DNA of 64,000 nt from Kingdonia uniflora (GCA_014058105.1 JACGCM010001129.1:4909001-4973000); one strand, 5' to 3'; shown: positions 1 through 10,825, counted from the first letter of the stretch. Translations and numbers: made by a program. The notes: a model not told the origin generated them from the letters alone.

Positions 1-1082
1 GATGCCAAATATCCCGACTGGATATCCTGCATTATCGATTTCCCAAAGAAGAACGGGAAAGTTTGAGTTTACGTAGATTTTACAGATCTGAACAAACATA
101 CTCTAAAAGATAGTTTCCCTCTTCCCAATATTCATCAAATCCTCGATTCTACAACAACCTATGATCTCCTATCTATGATGGACGCAACTTCAGGGTATAA
201 TCAAATTCCACTTTTAGAAGAAGATCAAGAGAAGACAACGTTCATCACAGAAAGTGGCCTTTATTGTTACAAAGTCACGCCCTTCAGGCTTAAGACGCAG
301 GTGTCACCTGTCAACGATTGATGACTACCATGTTCAAAGCACACCTAGGGAAAATCGTTGAAGTCTACATCGATGATCTCTTGTGCAAAAGCGTACAGTC
401 AAATGATCACATCTTAGATCTCAACACTATATTCAACACCTTTCGATCTTATAGAATGCGTCTCAACCCTGATAAATATCAATTTGGGGTACATTCTGGC
501 CACTTTCTAGGCCACCTCATCAACAAGAAAGGGATTGAGGCCGACCCGGATCAAATTCGGGTTCTCCTTGACATGCCTTCTCTAAAGACAACCAAAGACG
601 TTCAAAAACTCGTCGGCAAGATTACTGCAATAAACAGTTTCGTCTTTAAATCTTCATATCGCTGTCGTTGGCTATTCCTATTACTTCGCGGGTGTACCAA
701 ACGAGGAAAGGTTCAGCCAACTGCAGAAGTCTCATGGACACCAGAGTGCAAAGTAGCTTTTCAGGGTCTCAAAATCTATTTAGGGAGGTCTCCCATAATG
801 AGCACCCCAGTTGATAATGAGGAATTAATAATCTACCTAGCAGTCACAAATACTTCTCTCAACTCAGTTCCCATTCGCCTGGAAGAGAAAATAGAGAAAC
901 CAGTCTTCTTCATCAGTATTATACTCACACCAGCAGAAACAAATTACTCTAAAATTAAGAAACTTCTTTTCACCCTTGTTTACACTTCGCAAAAACTTAA
1001 GCACTACTTCCAAGCACATTCCGTCAAAGTTATGACGAACTACCCACTTCGGGAAGTTCTGTACAAAAAAGAGATGTCATGA
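1..1082 (+). pseudogene. Gypsy reverse transcriptase (pol fragment), broken
   Basis: Frame 1 reads PKKNGKV, then VDFTDLN, DATSGYNQIP and TPFRLK, which are conserved RT blocks. The reading moves to another frame near 295-318 and continues through the catalytic block YIDDLL (366-383, normally YxDD), then FLGHLI and the thumb/connection region. Lesions: TGA at 64-66, a frameshift near 300, and TGA at 1080-1082 just before the connection to RNase H. The RT active-site aspartates are still encoded, but no open frame joins them to the rest of pol. Confidence 0.9.
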
Positions 1083-1730
1083 AGAGCGCAACAGTGGTCA
1101 GTCAGTTTGGGAGAACATAATATTAAGTTCGAACAGAGTCATTCTAAAAAAGATCAGGCCGTTGCCGATTTTCTAGCAGATTTTCCAGTGGAGGATCCCG
1201 AGTGGAAGGAGCACGACCCGGACCTTACCGAAGACATACCAAAGAATCCAACCCCCAAGCCATTCGACGAACGAGCTGATTGGATCACTACGTCAGGGTG
1301 GAGGCTTCTTACAAATGGATCAGCAGGACCCACAGGGTCAGGGATCGGGATCATTTTGATTACCCCTTCTAATGACAGAATTGAGAAATCAATCTACTTG
1401 GATTTTTAGGCCTCAAATAATGTCACCGAGTATGAAGCTCTCATTCATGGGCTCGACCTCGCACTTGAGCTCGATGTCCCTGAACTCTCAGTTTACATAG
1501 ATTCATCACTATTCCGAGCAATACAAGAAGAACGGGAAGATGATCGAATACGCAGCCCTCGTTGCAGATAAGATGAGTAAGTTTGCGAAAGCAACTCTTA
1601 AATTTCTTCCTCGAGGTGAAAACAGACACGTCGATTCCTTGGCATATCTAGCCGGGGTCTTGGATACAGAAGCTCGATATCTCCAGATCGAAATCATTTC
1701 AACCCCCAACATTGATCACATATTTGTATG
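1083..1730 (+). pseudogene. Gypsy RNase H domain, broken
   Basis: The linker ends in ADFLADFP, followed by the RNase H start LTNGSAGPTGSG. The family normally has DGS here, so the first catalytic Asp is Asn (GAT to AAT). The second acidic residue is kept in NNVTEYEAL and the third in YIDSS; RHVDSLAYLAG matches the last conserved block. A TAG interrupts at 1407-1409 and the frame shifts near 1530. The enzyme is inactive both by substitution and by interruption. Confidence 0.85.
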
Positions 1731-3020
1731 CACGATCAACACTGGGGGCGATAAAGGGGGAAACAGCGATTGGCGAAAGTCTTTCTTAGCCTACCTCGGT
1801 GTCGACAACAATTGCAACGGACCACTCCCAACAAATCTAAAAGAGTGCCGACAGCTGATCAACAATTCGAAGCATTACATTACTAAAAATGGTATGTTTT
1901 ACCGCCTTTCCGTTATAGGGCCTTACCTCAAGTGCCTCTCCAAGTCAAAAGCAGACGAACTGCTCTGCGAATTACAAGAAAGAACTTGTGGCTCCCACGC
2001 CGCAAGTAGATTATTAGCGAACAGAGCTATAACTCAAGGAGTATTCTTCCCCGGCATGTGCAAACAAGCAGAAAAGTATTCCCGCAGGTATGACACTTGC
2101 CAGAGACATGGACATATGATACGCTTCCCTGCGCTCGAACTCCATGCAAGCAAGGTTTTCTGGCCATTCAAAAGATGGACGCTAGACCTCGTCGGCGAAT
2201 TCCCTAACTTTCCAGGAATCACCGCTACCTACTCGTAGCTACCGATTACTTTACAAAATGGGTAGAAGCAATTCTACCATGTCGAACCAGAGAAGAAGAG
2301 GTCATCTCTTTGATTTGGAACCACATAATCACTCGGTTCGGGTGCCCCTACCTAATTCCTATCGATAACAGGCCTCAATTTGTGGGAGATAAGGTCGTAA
2401 CCTTCCTAAACCACCATAATATCATCCACTTACCAAGAAATCCATACTACCCTCAAGGAAATGGCCAAGCCGAAATTACCAACAAAACCATCGTGGATGG
2501 ACTCAAAAAATAGCTTCACTCACAAAAAAAAAGAAATTGGGTTCGCGAACTACCTCACGTCCTGTGGGCGTATCAAACCACTCTACGACAATCTACTGGG
2601 TGTACCTCATTCCTCCTTGCTTATGGTACTGAGGCTGTCATTCCTTTTGAATATCATCATCCAGTTCGCGATCATGAGCTGACTGACGAGGAAAATGAGT
2701 TTGAATTAGCTTGCAACCTCAATATGATAGATGAGACCAGGGAACGTGCCATCATAAACCTAGGTCGATATCATCATATGCTTACCAAATCCTATAATAA
2801 CCGAGTCAGGAGCCGTACTTTCCAAATCAAAGATCTCGTCCTCAAAGAAATTCCTCAACATCGCAAAGAGCCTCACACAGGAAAATTAGTTGACAATTGG
2901 GAGGGCCCATTCATTATCATAGGTCTCTCAGGCCTGGGATCATACTATCTCATAACAAAAGAGGGAGTCCCCATTTCAAATCCTTGGAACACTAGGCGAC
3001 TAAAACGGTACTATCATTAG
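1731..3020 (+). pseudogene. Gypsy integrase with GPY/F module, broken
   Basis: The zinc-binding region reads CGSHAASRLLANRAITQG, then YDTCQRHGH. The usual first His and the first Cys of CxxC appear replaced (Gln/Glu and Tyr). The catalytic core has WTLDLVGEFP (D1), PIDNRPQF (D2) and QGNGQAEI (E), so the DDE triad is still spelled out but in different frames. There is a frameshift near 2235, TAG at 2511-2513 and a further shift before 2724. The C-terminal piece has NWEGPFIII (GPY/F type) and ends at the TAG at 3018-3020. Confidence 0.88.
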
Positions 3021-3220
3021 GCGTCTTACTGCTCCATTTTCATTGTTCGCCTTTTGTTTTTCAATTCCTAAAGTGAGATTCTCATCTCCATCCAATGTAA
3101 ATTCTGAACTTATCAATAAAAGTTTTTTTTGAACAATATCATTCTCTTCACAAACATTCGACCATATTCTACAGATTAAAGCATAGATAATACTAACTTA
3201 CAATCGATCTTATCTAAGTT
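3021..3220. other. Spacer between pol and tandem repeats
   Basis: AT-rich 200-bp spacer with a T-run near 3123. I see no ORF, RNA gene or repeat in it. Confidence 0.5.
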
Positions 3221-3850
3221 AGATCAAGGATATCACTTGATTTGGCTTCTTTTACAACATCTCTGCGATTGCAGCAAGTGTAGAAACTTGTTTCATATCA
3301 AAGACTCTACCAAACAAGAGATAAGGCAAATGTAATACTAGTCTTCATCTTTTTTAACTTGTTTGGATCATTTATACCGGTTGGATCAAGGATATCACTT
3401 GGTTTGGCTGACTCTACTGAATCTTTGCGATTGTAGCAAGTGTAGAAACTTGCTTCATATCAAATACTCTGCCAAACAAGAGATAAGGCAAAGGTAATAC
3501 TAGTCTTTATCTTTTTCAACTTGTTTGGGTCATTTATACCGGCTGGATAAAGAATATCGCTTGGTTGGCTAACTCTACTAAATCTCTGAGATTGTAGTAA
3601 GTGTAGAAACTTGTTTCACATCAAAGACTCTACCAGACGTAAGATAAGGCAAATGTCATATTAGCTTTCATCTCTTTCAATATGTCTGCGACATTTCTAT
3701 AGTTCAAATCAAGTTTTAACTTGGTTAAACTCAACCCATTTCTGCGATTAAAACGAATGCAAAAAATTTGTTTTATATCAAAGACCCCACCAAACACAAG
3801 ATAAGGCAATAGTCATACTAGCTTTCATCTATTTCAATGTGTCTGCGACA
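3221..3850. repeat. Tandem repeat, about 160-bp unit, four copies, in retrotransposon 3' region
   Basis: Units begin near 3221, 3383, 3544 and about 3700. Each contains GATCAAGGATATC or a variant, then TGCGATTG, GTGTAGAAACTTG, ATATCAAAGACTC, AAGATAAGGCAA and TCATCTTTTTC blocks. The first three are the most similar and the fourth is diverged. The position between pol and the antisense gene is typical of Tat-lineage 3' regions, which are known to seed satellite repeats. Confidence 0.85.
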
Positions 3851-4108
3851 GATACAATTTATTTTCAGGTCAAATTCATATTACAAGGGTTTCTTTTATG
3901 TTGATAGAGAGTCAGCAGTGCTTCCCCCTACATCAAGAGGTCGAACTTTCAGTTCGCGGATCACAGTAGCTCTACCCGATTCTATCAATTCAGCAGTTCG
4001 AGGGCCCAGTTGGGTCTCCATGACGCCCAAACAGTTCCCTCGATCTATATTAGTTCCACAAATGCATCCCTTATCCGACAGAGTTTTAAACAAGGTATCT
4101 TGTTCTGA

Positions 4109-7100
4109 CTAAAATATTTTTACTTCCTCAGCAAAATATGTAATAATCGTCTTTAGCAGGCCGAAGCGTGACGCATCAGGTATGACCATTACTGTAAATT
4201 TTGCTCTCACCTTCTCGAGGCGTGACTCTAACCTGGCATACTCATTCTTTTGTTCAGTCATTTCCGCATCGATCTTAGCATGATATATTACATTTTCCTC
4301 CAGCTTTTTTGTATACTTAGCTGATTCAGCAAGGTACATGGCTTCTAAGTCTACTACCCAAGCACGAAGTCTCTGAATTTCTGGGTTCAACTCTTTCCTA
4401 GCCGGAATATCTTTCAATAATTCTTCTTTCCTCTTTACCAGCGATTCCTTTGCTTTGATCTCCCCTTCCAGAACTTTCTCCCTGATAAGAGCAGCATCCA
4501 ACTTATGTTGGCATTCCCTCAAGTTCGTATTTCCCTTCTGGACATTCCCCTGAATGCGAGATATATCACTCTCTAGCTCTCTAATTCGACCTGAGAGACT
4601 AACTACATCCCCTCGAACTAAGGGAGTCTTAACCTCAATTCTATTTATCCCTGAAAGTTTTCTAGCCTCGACTTTCTTGGCACGCGCAATGGCCTGTGCC
4701 AGTTCAGCCTTAAGTCGTGCAACCCTCTTGTTTAAATCGTTACACCTTCGTTGCATTTCCCGGAATTCCATATCCTTGGCGGGTAGGGCTATTTTCAAAT
4801 GTTCAGCTGCGGCTTCCGAAGCCGATAGATTTTCTAGAGCTACCCTCATCTCGTCGTCTTTTTTGACCAATTTTTGTCTCATTTGCTCCAGCTCGTTCTT
4901 GCATCTTTGGATATCAGATCGAAATCGTTCATTCTATTGTTCCAATGCCTGAACACGGTATTGAGCCATGTCGGCCTACTTACCCTTTACAGCCAATGCG
5001 TCAACTCGGCATTGAAGCTTCTCGGTGCGTTCTGTTACCTCCGCTAGTTCTTTTAATCCCTTATTTATCTCGACATCTTTTTCTTCGGCCTGAAGAGTTA
5101 GATCGAAAACGGCCTGGGACACCTCCACAAGTTTAAAATGCATCTTTACGTATTGATCTTCTCTATTCTCGTTCGCATCCTTCATCCTATCGAATTGCTC
5201 TGCAAATTCCCGATTACACATGAGTATGTCATCCTCGCGTGAGCGAGATGAATGTAATTCGACCTGGGAAATATAATAATTTTTAGTACAGTTCGATTCT
5301 GGAAGCCTTTGAATATATACATACTACATTTCTAAAGAGACTATATGATTTCTAAACATCTGCAGTCCAAATACTTTTAGACTAAAAGTTTGGAGTTCAT
5401 TCTCAGATGAACAGTTTATAAGTTTTCTTTCGACGTACAAGGTACATTCTTTCGATATGCTACTCTATATTAATAGTGTTGGATTTTTACTATACATCTA
5501 TATCCTATTTACTTGATAACTTAACATTGGTATAACATACAGGTCGAAAGACCTATTCCTATTTGACCTGCAGCTCCGCTTGCGCAGACAGCAAGGCTTT
5601 TGAGGTCTCTCTTTCCCTAGCAAGTCCAGACTCTAGATCATTTATTCTGAGACTCATCTCTCTAACTGCCTACATAAGGTTTATAAAACAAAGTCAATCT
5701 ACAAAAGTTTTTTCCCCACACACAGTTCAAACAACTTATAAATATTTATACAAACACACGTGTCTACCCTACCTTCTCACTGCCACCTTCTGGGAGATCA
5801 ACGTCATCCCCTTGATTATCGAGCACCGTCTGGCGGGAAATACCATCCAGACCGTCCACGGTCCCCACCGCTTCCGCTTCCTCCTCATCTTCCTCCTCAG
5901 CATAGGTGTCCGCCTTAATGGCATCCACCTCCTCCTCAGAATAGCCTTTCAGCATCAAATGACGCCCTAATCTGTCATGTTCCTCAGCCATCTCGTCAAG
6001 ATTGGCCTTTGTCTCCACCTGCAGCTGACTAATCACCACGGCATGAGAAGCCTTTAGCTGCCTAACTTCATTCAAAGCCTCAGTCCTGGATCAAGCTAAT
6101 TCCTTTTCCAGCTCAATATTCGCCTTCTTCAGCTTACTTTTTTCTTCCTCAATACCGAGCCAAATCCCCTTAATAAGATGAGCAACCTGCAAAAATTATA
6201 TCGATCTCAGCGATTAGCTCGAAACGTATTAAACAGTTATTTCCAAAAATATAAACTTACCATCTTGCTCGTGTCTTTCTCTCCGTGGAGAACCGCCAAC
6301 CTGGCCCTTTCCTCGACCTCTTTAAGGTTGTCTACCGCAACAGATTGCCCCTCGGTGACCTTTTCTCCTGACTCCTCCGAGGGTTCGATCCTCCTCCTCT
6401 TGTCTTTTGCAACCTCACCACTTCCAGTGGTAATAAAGGCCGGTAGAGCCTTCAGCATCCGTTTCTTCGGATATTTTAGAGCTATTTTGCTTGGCTTAAT
6501 AGGATTCGGCTGAGCCGAATTGCCAGTTCCAGGAGTCTTTAAAAGATTAGTTCGCGCCTCCTTACCACTTACTTGCCTTTTCCCTTCATCAATACCCGCC
6601 ATCGTCATGGTAGATTGAGCTTTTCAAACCTTTGTCGACCTACTATCAACCCTCTTCTTTCTACTCAGGCTGAGTCCCTCCAACACAAGTTCAAGTTTAG
6701 CCTCCTCCTCCGCAACTTCGTTCAACAGAGATTCCTTTCTCTCCACTTTAGAATTCACACCTGCAATAACAACATTTTTTCTATCAACTACAGCTGCCTT
6801 AGCTTTACAAAACTCTCTAAAGGCATCAGAACCAGCAGGATAAGATATAAATTGACCAGGGAAACCCGGGAATTGTTCCAATCCTACTTCCCCTTCATAA
6901 TCAGACTCATTCGTCCGACCAAAGGTTGATACCTCATTAACAGATGAACTACCCATCTTAAAAACAATTTCTACAGGCACGTTTTCGACCTACACAGATA
7001 CCTCTCACGCTCGACCTACATACATGTTAAGGTATTTATTATATATATATTCAACATATATCTCTGATAAGTTGTTTACGCATAACATATATCTTAACAT

Positions 7101-7237
7101 ATATATATATACGTCAACATATATTACATACATCTCTACTAACCTTCAGTATCCGAATGAGAATCGGCAGTTGCGTCATGCCTTTCCCTCACAACGCTGC
7201 TATATAGCCACCTACGAGATCCAGAATCTTTTGCCAT
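4109..7237 (-). pseudogene. Five-exon antisense gene of the retrotransposon: coiled-coil protein, four in-frame stops
   Basis: Proposed exons on -: 7237-7144 (ATG at 7237), 6970-6261, 6186-5773, 5669-5568 and 5263-4109. Every junction has GT/AG and phases add up to about 824 codons. Junctions seen: GAAG|GTTAGT, CTGTAG|AAATT, AAGATG|GTAAGT, TTTGCAG|GTTGCT, GAGAAG|GTAGGG, TAG|GCAGTT, CTGCAG|GTCAAA and CCCAG|GTCGAA. The product has a basic Lys/Arg-rich part (KPSKIALKYPKKR), a very acidic stretch (TYAEEEDEEEAEAVG) and a long C-terminal coiled coil rich in heptad Leu/Glu/Lys. No enzymatic motif is seen. In-frame stops are TGA 6626-6624, TGA 6093-6091, TAG 4978-4976 and TAG 4936-4934. It resembles antisense additional ORFs of Tat-type Gypsy elements; its function is unknown. 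Exon 1 is the least certain; an alternative start is the Met of MGSSSVNEV at 6956. Confidence 0.75.
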
Positions 7238-7558
7238 CTTCAACCGTTTATCACATTCGGATAACTATTTATCAAATCCCCTGATCTTTCGTCTCTCTCT
7301 TTGAGTGCTCTCTAAATTTTTAGAAGTTGTAAAACGTTTGATTGGAGACGAAGAAGTACTATTTATCCTTTCTCTCTCAAGCGGCTAGCATTTATTGCTC
7401 CTCGCACGAACCGTCCTCTATTCCATAACTGCGGCGTCATTTCCACTCTCCATGTCAGCAATATCACGTAACTTCCATCCAGTCAAACGCCATCATTACT
7501 CTGTTTCAAATTTTAAACTTTAACACATTTTTTCTCAACCAAAGCCACTCGTGACTTC
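7238..7558. other. Non-coding gap between antisense gene and polypurine tract
   Basis: No ORF of note. It would contain the 5' UTR and promoter of the antisense gene, but I cannot point to a clear TATA box. Confidence 0.4.
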
Positions 7559-7575
7559 GGTTGCGAGGGGGCGAT
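7559..7575 (+). other. Polypurine tract
   Basis: GGTTGCGAGGGGGCGAT lies directly before the LTR start TGTAGGGAC, as expected for the plus-strand primer site of an LTR element. Confidence 0.75.
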
Positions 7576-8144
7576 TGTAGGGACTTATCCCTCGATCTCA
7601 TTCAAAATTGAGCTCACAAAGCTCGATTTACCTCCATCTCAGGCTCACGTATTTTTAACACTTAACACTCCAGTCAACATTCCAACCAACCCCACGAACT
7701 ACTCAAGAACGTGGATTGAGCTAAACCTGTAAAACGTTATCCAGTCAAAGACACCTGTCTCCCACGAACTCGTTAGTTATTCTGTCAACCACCACTAACC
7801 ACATTATTTAAAAAACACGATGAAGAGCTATGGGAAAAGCCTATATAAAGGAAAAGTTCCAGAAAAGACAGAGACCAAAAAAATTATACAAACTTCTTAT
7901 TTACGAGATCAAAAACATTTCTTTATTTTGAGATCACTTGTAATAAAGACATCCGCTTTAAGCAATAAAAATACTTTTACAAAAATCTTCCATACGAGGT
8001 CATAGTTTTTTTACCTATTCAGAGGTTTTTCACGCTAAAAATACTTGTTTATATTTCTTACTTTCCATTAGAATATTGTTACAGGTTCATTGGTGTGATA
8101 GCTAATTCCTAATCATTTCGAGCTTACGGAATTTGGTCATTACA
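7576..8144 (+). repeat. 3' LTR of the Tat-type element
   Basis: It starts TGTA after the purine tract and ends TACA (8141-8144), giving short inverted ends. It holds a promoter-like TATATAAA (7842-7849). The partner 5' LTR and target duplication are outside the window, so the right border rests on the TACA end and the change in sequence character. Confidence 0.7.
7842..7849 (+). promoter_or_regulatory. TATA box of the LTR
   Basis: CCTATATAAAGG in a GC-poor LTR context, about 300 bp before the LTR end. It is a good match to a plant TATA box pointing toward the DUF2828 gene. Confidence 0.5.
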
Positions 8145-8407
8145 TTTGGTATGTGATTTTAGATTTTAATTTTATTTTTGCCTTAAACGGCCATTTTAAT
8201 TGTGTTGTTGCATTAATATATGATGAATTAGAAAGGAAAATGAGGTTTATATATAATTTTGCATCAATAAACTTGCAGCCCAAGCTATCCAGAAGGGGCA
8301 CTATTTGTAATTACCCAAATCTTGGTCTCCAAGAAACCTCTTCTCTATTAAAGTAATTCCTCCTATACTAATATTTCAGATTACAAAATTTACTGAGTTA
8401 ACTCAAC

Positions 8408-10330
8408 ATGGATTCTTTCACTCAACTCATCGGACCTCCACAAATCAACCTCCCCACCATCACGGCCCAATCAGACGATGATCTCGATCTCCCCTCGGGC
8501 GATCCCTTCATGGACCTCATGATGGCAAACTTCAACACCCTCGCCTCGGCAAAACTGCCTCTAATGGGGTTCACAGAGAACTTCTCCCCTACTTTCTTAT
8601 CCACCGGTAACCCCTGCCTCGATTTCTTCTTCCACGTTGTTCCCGATACCACCTCGGAGAATCTCGCTAGCCGATTAGACCTCTCTTGGAAACACGATCC
8701 CTTAACGACTCTCAAGCTTGTTTGTAACTTGAGAGGCGTTCGAGGGACTGGGAAATCAGATAAAGAAGGGTTTTATACCGCGGCGTTGTGGCTTCACAAG
8801 AACCACCCTAAAACCCTAGCTGCCAATGTTAAGTGGTTAGCGGAATTCGGGTACTTTAAAGACTTGCCCGAGATATTGTTTCGGTTACTCAATGGCCCTG
8901 ATGTTCGAAAAGTAATGAAGGAGGAGCACGAGAAGACGGGGAAAGTTAAGTGGATGACTAACAAGAGAGGGAAGAGATATTGTGTTCCAGTTGAGGGTCG
9001 CAGAGGACGTAAATTGAAAGAAACACGGAAAGAGGCGATCTTGAACAAATTGAAGAAGTTGAATCTTGGAAACAAGAAAGGGCGGTCTTGTAATGAGGAA
9101 AAGATTGCAGCATTGGCGAAAAAAGCCTTGGAAAGGTATAATAGCGATCCCAACTTTCGATTCTTACATAGTAGGATTTCTGATGTTTTTGCTGAGGCTT
9201 TAGTATCTGATCTTAAGTTTTTAAAGTCCGGGGAACTTTGTAAGATTAGCTTTGCTTCGAAATGGTGCCCTTCGTTAGATTCGTCGTTTGATAAATATAC
9301 ACTACTCTGCGAGAGTATTGCAAGGAGGGTTTTTCCACGTCAGTCTTACCTCGAGTATGAGGGAATAGAGGAAGCACATTACGCTTATAGAATTCGTGAT
9401 CGTCTTAGGAAGGAAGTACTTGTTCCTCTCCATCAAGCCCTTGAACTTCCGGAAGTTTACATGAGTTTGAACAAGTGGGAGTCACTGCCTTACAATAGAG
9501 TGGCTTCAGTTGCAATGAAAAACTACAAGAATCTCTTTAAGAAACATGACGAATCGCGATTTGCGGAATATCTTGAGAGTGTGAAGCGTGGGGAGACAAC
9601 AATCGCTGCTGGAGCATTGCTCCCACACGAAATTATACAATCGTTAAATGACATAGATGGAAAAGAAGTTGCAGAGTTACAATGGAGGAGAATGGTGGAA
9701 GATCTCTTAAAGAAGGGGAAATTAGAAAATTGTCTAGCTGTTTGTGATGTATCGGGAAGTATGAGTGGGACACCGATGGAAGTTTGCGTAGCTCTTGGAC
9801 TACTAATCTCCGAGCTGAACGAGGACCCGTGGAAGGGAAAGGTAATCACGTTTAGCCAGAACCCTCAGCTCCACAAGATTGCAGGGATTGATCTTCACTC
9901 AAAAACTAGTTTTGTAAGAAGAATGGATTGGGGGATGAATACCGATTTTCAGAAAGTTTTCGATTTGATCTTAAAAGTCGCTAAGAAGGGGAACCTTCAA
10001 GAAGATAAAATGATTAAGAGGGTGTTTGTATTCAGTGATATGGAGTTCGACCAGGCGTCATTGAATAGTTGGGAGACGGATTACCAAGCAATCCAGCGAA
10101 AGTTTAGGGAGAATGGGTACCTTTCTGTTCCTGAGATAGTGTTCTGGAATCTCAGAGCATCCAAGGCAACTCCTGTTCCAAGTGCACAAGCTGGGGTAGC
10201 GTTAGTGAGCGGCTTTTCAAAAAACTTGATTACTTTGTTTCTAGACGGAGAGGAGATTTCGAATCCAGAGACTGCCATGAAACAGGCTATCGCCGGTCCT
10301 GAATACCAAAATCTCGTTGTAGTGGATTAG
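8408..10330 (+). CDS. DUF2828 / vWA-like protein (640 aa)
   Basis: An intact single-exon reading frame of 640 codons with dicot-like codon use. The N-terminal half matches the plant DUF2828 family, which also has a C-terminal von Willebrand factor A-like part. Family blocks seen: PCLDFFFHVVPDT, TLKLVCNLRGVRGTGKSDKE and AALWLHKNHPKTLAAN; the middle has a basic segment near 195-235. The C-terminal part has CLAVCDVSGSMSGTPM with the MIDAS-type DxSGS starting at about residue 447 (9746), then VITFSQNP, a TDFQKVFDLIL block and VFVFSDMEFDQA. The start ATG is the first in-frame Met after the 5' region. No signal peptide or membrane segment is seen. The molecular role of this family is not established; metal-dependent protein binding by the vWA fold is inference. 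Confidence 0.93.
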   Translation: MDSFTQLIGPPQINLPTITAQSDDDLDLPSGDPFMDLMMANFNTLASAKLPLMGFTENFSPTFLSTGNPCLDFFFHVVPDTTSENLASRLDLSWKHDPLTTLKLVCNLRGVRGTGKSDKEGFYTAALWLHKNHPKTLAANVKWLAEFGYFKDLPEILFRLLNGPDVRKVMKEEHEKTGKVKWMTNKRGKRYCVPVEGRRGRKLKETRKEAILNKLKKLNLGNKKGRSCNEEKIAALAKKALERYNSDPNFRFLHSRISDVFAEALVSDLKFLKSGELCKISFASKWCPSLDSSFDKYTLLCESIARRVFPRQSYLEYEGIEEAHYAYRIRDRLRKEVLVPLHQALELPEVYMSLNKWESLPYNRVASVAMKNYKNLFKKHDESRFAEYLESVKRGETTIAAGALLPHEIIQSLNDIDGKEVAELQWRRMVEDLLKKGKLENCLAVCDVSGSMSGTPMEVCVALGLLISELNEDPWKGKVITFSQNPQLHKIAGIDLHSKTSFVRRMDWGMNTDFQKVFDLILKVAKKGNLQEDKMIKRVFVFSDMEFDQASLNSWETDYQAIQRKFRENGYLSVPEIVFWNLRASKATPVPSAQAGVALVSGFSKNLITLFLDGEEISNPETAMKQAIAGPEYQNLVVVD

Positions 10331-10682
10331 TAAGTCTTCCTTAATACATGTAGTAATGAAACATGCTGATATGACGAAACTCTTTTATGGTGTTAATGTC
10401 AAATCTTTTTCTTTTCTGTACGTTGATGGCAATGTGGTTGTCAATGTCATATATTCATAAGAATAGTTGGTAATCATTAGAAACTTGATATGAATATATT
10501 GGATCTATAATAGTGAAAAGGCGAGTATCACTACAAGTTTCTTTTCCTACAAGTTCATTCCCTATAATAGGTTTTTTTTTTTGAAGTGAAGTCTTTGAAA
10601 TGAAACTAATGATGGGAGTTTGTTTTGTTACATGATTAAAACTCTGAAAGCGAGTCTGCATATTCATGCATACCTCCAAAAA
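10331..10682. other. 3' flank of the DUF2828 gene
   Basis: AT-rich sequence with no supportable gene; it probably contains the 3' UTR and polyadenylation region. Confidence 0.4.
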
Positions 10683-10825
10683 CAAAGTCATACTTAACGT
10701 GCTATACTATAAGCCAAATCATTTCTAGTTAACAACTTTAGCATGAGAGTTATTGTGTGGGAAGCATTTACAAAGTCATACTTAACTTCCAATACTGTAA
10801 GTCAAATCATTTTTAGTTAACAACT
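10683..10825. repeat. Partial tandem duplication, 88-bp period
   Basis: CAAAGTCATACTTAAC begins at 10683 and again at 10771. Both are followed by AAATCATTT(C/T)TAGTTAACAACTT. The first unit continues with CTTTAGCATGA, and similar sequence resumes after the Copia element at 13810 (CAACTTTGGCATGA), so the Copia insertion cut the second unit. Confidence 0.7.

Larger units (their letters stand above)
1..8144 (+). mobile_element. Ty3/Gypsy LTR retrotransposon, Tat-lineage architecture, left end outside window
   Basis: The order on + is RT, RNase H, integrase, a tandem-repeat spacer, a large gene on the opposite strand, a purine tract and an LTR. The pol order (RT-RH-IN) defines Ty3/Gypsy. A long 3' region with tandem repeats and an antisense additional ORF is known from Tat-lineage plant elements (for example Grande and relatives), so I place it there by architecture. 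The 5' LTR, gag and protease lie left of the window. All coding parts carry stops or frameshifts, so this copy is dead. The lineage is inferred and should be confirmed by RT phylogeny. Confidence 0.8.

Noticed and set aside
3221..3850. Regular repeats that could suggest a CRISPR-like array
   Set aside because: Units are ~160 bp, contiguous without spacers, and inside a plant retrotransposon.
3837..4112. 91-aa ORF on +
   Set aside because: It overlaps the end of the tandem repeats and runs opposite the antisense gene terminus; no protein features.
4554..4952. 132-aa ORF on + opposite the coiled-coil gene
   Set aside because: Mirror frame of a Glu/Lys/Leu-rich coding region on -, giving an artificial Ser/Leu/Phe-rich product.
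7820..8005. 61-aa ORF within the LTR
   Set aside because: Lies downstream of the LTR TATA box in what should be the R/U5 leader; no conserved coding.
8422..8715. ORFs on - across the DUF2828 gene
   Set aside because: Shadow frames of the intact gene on +.
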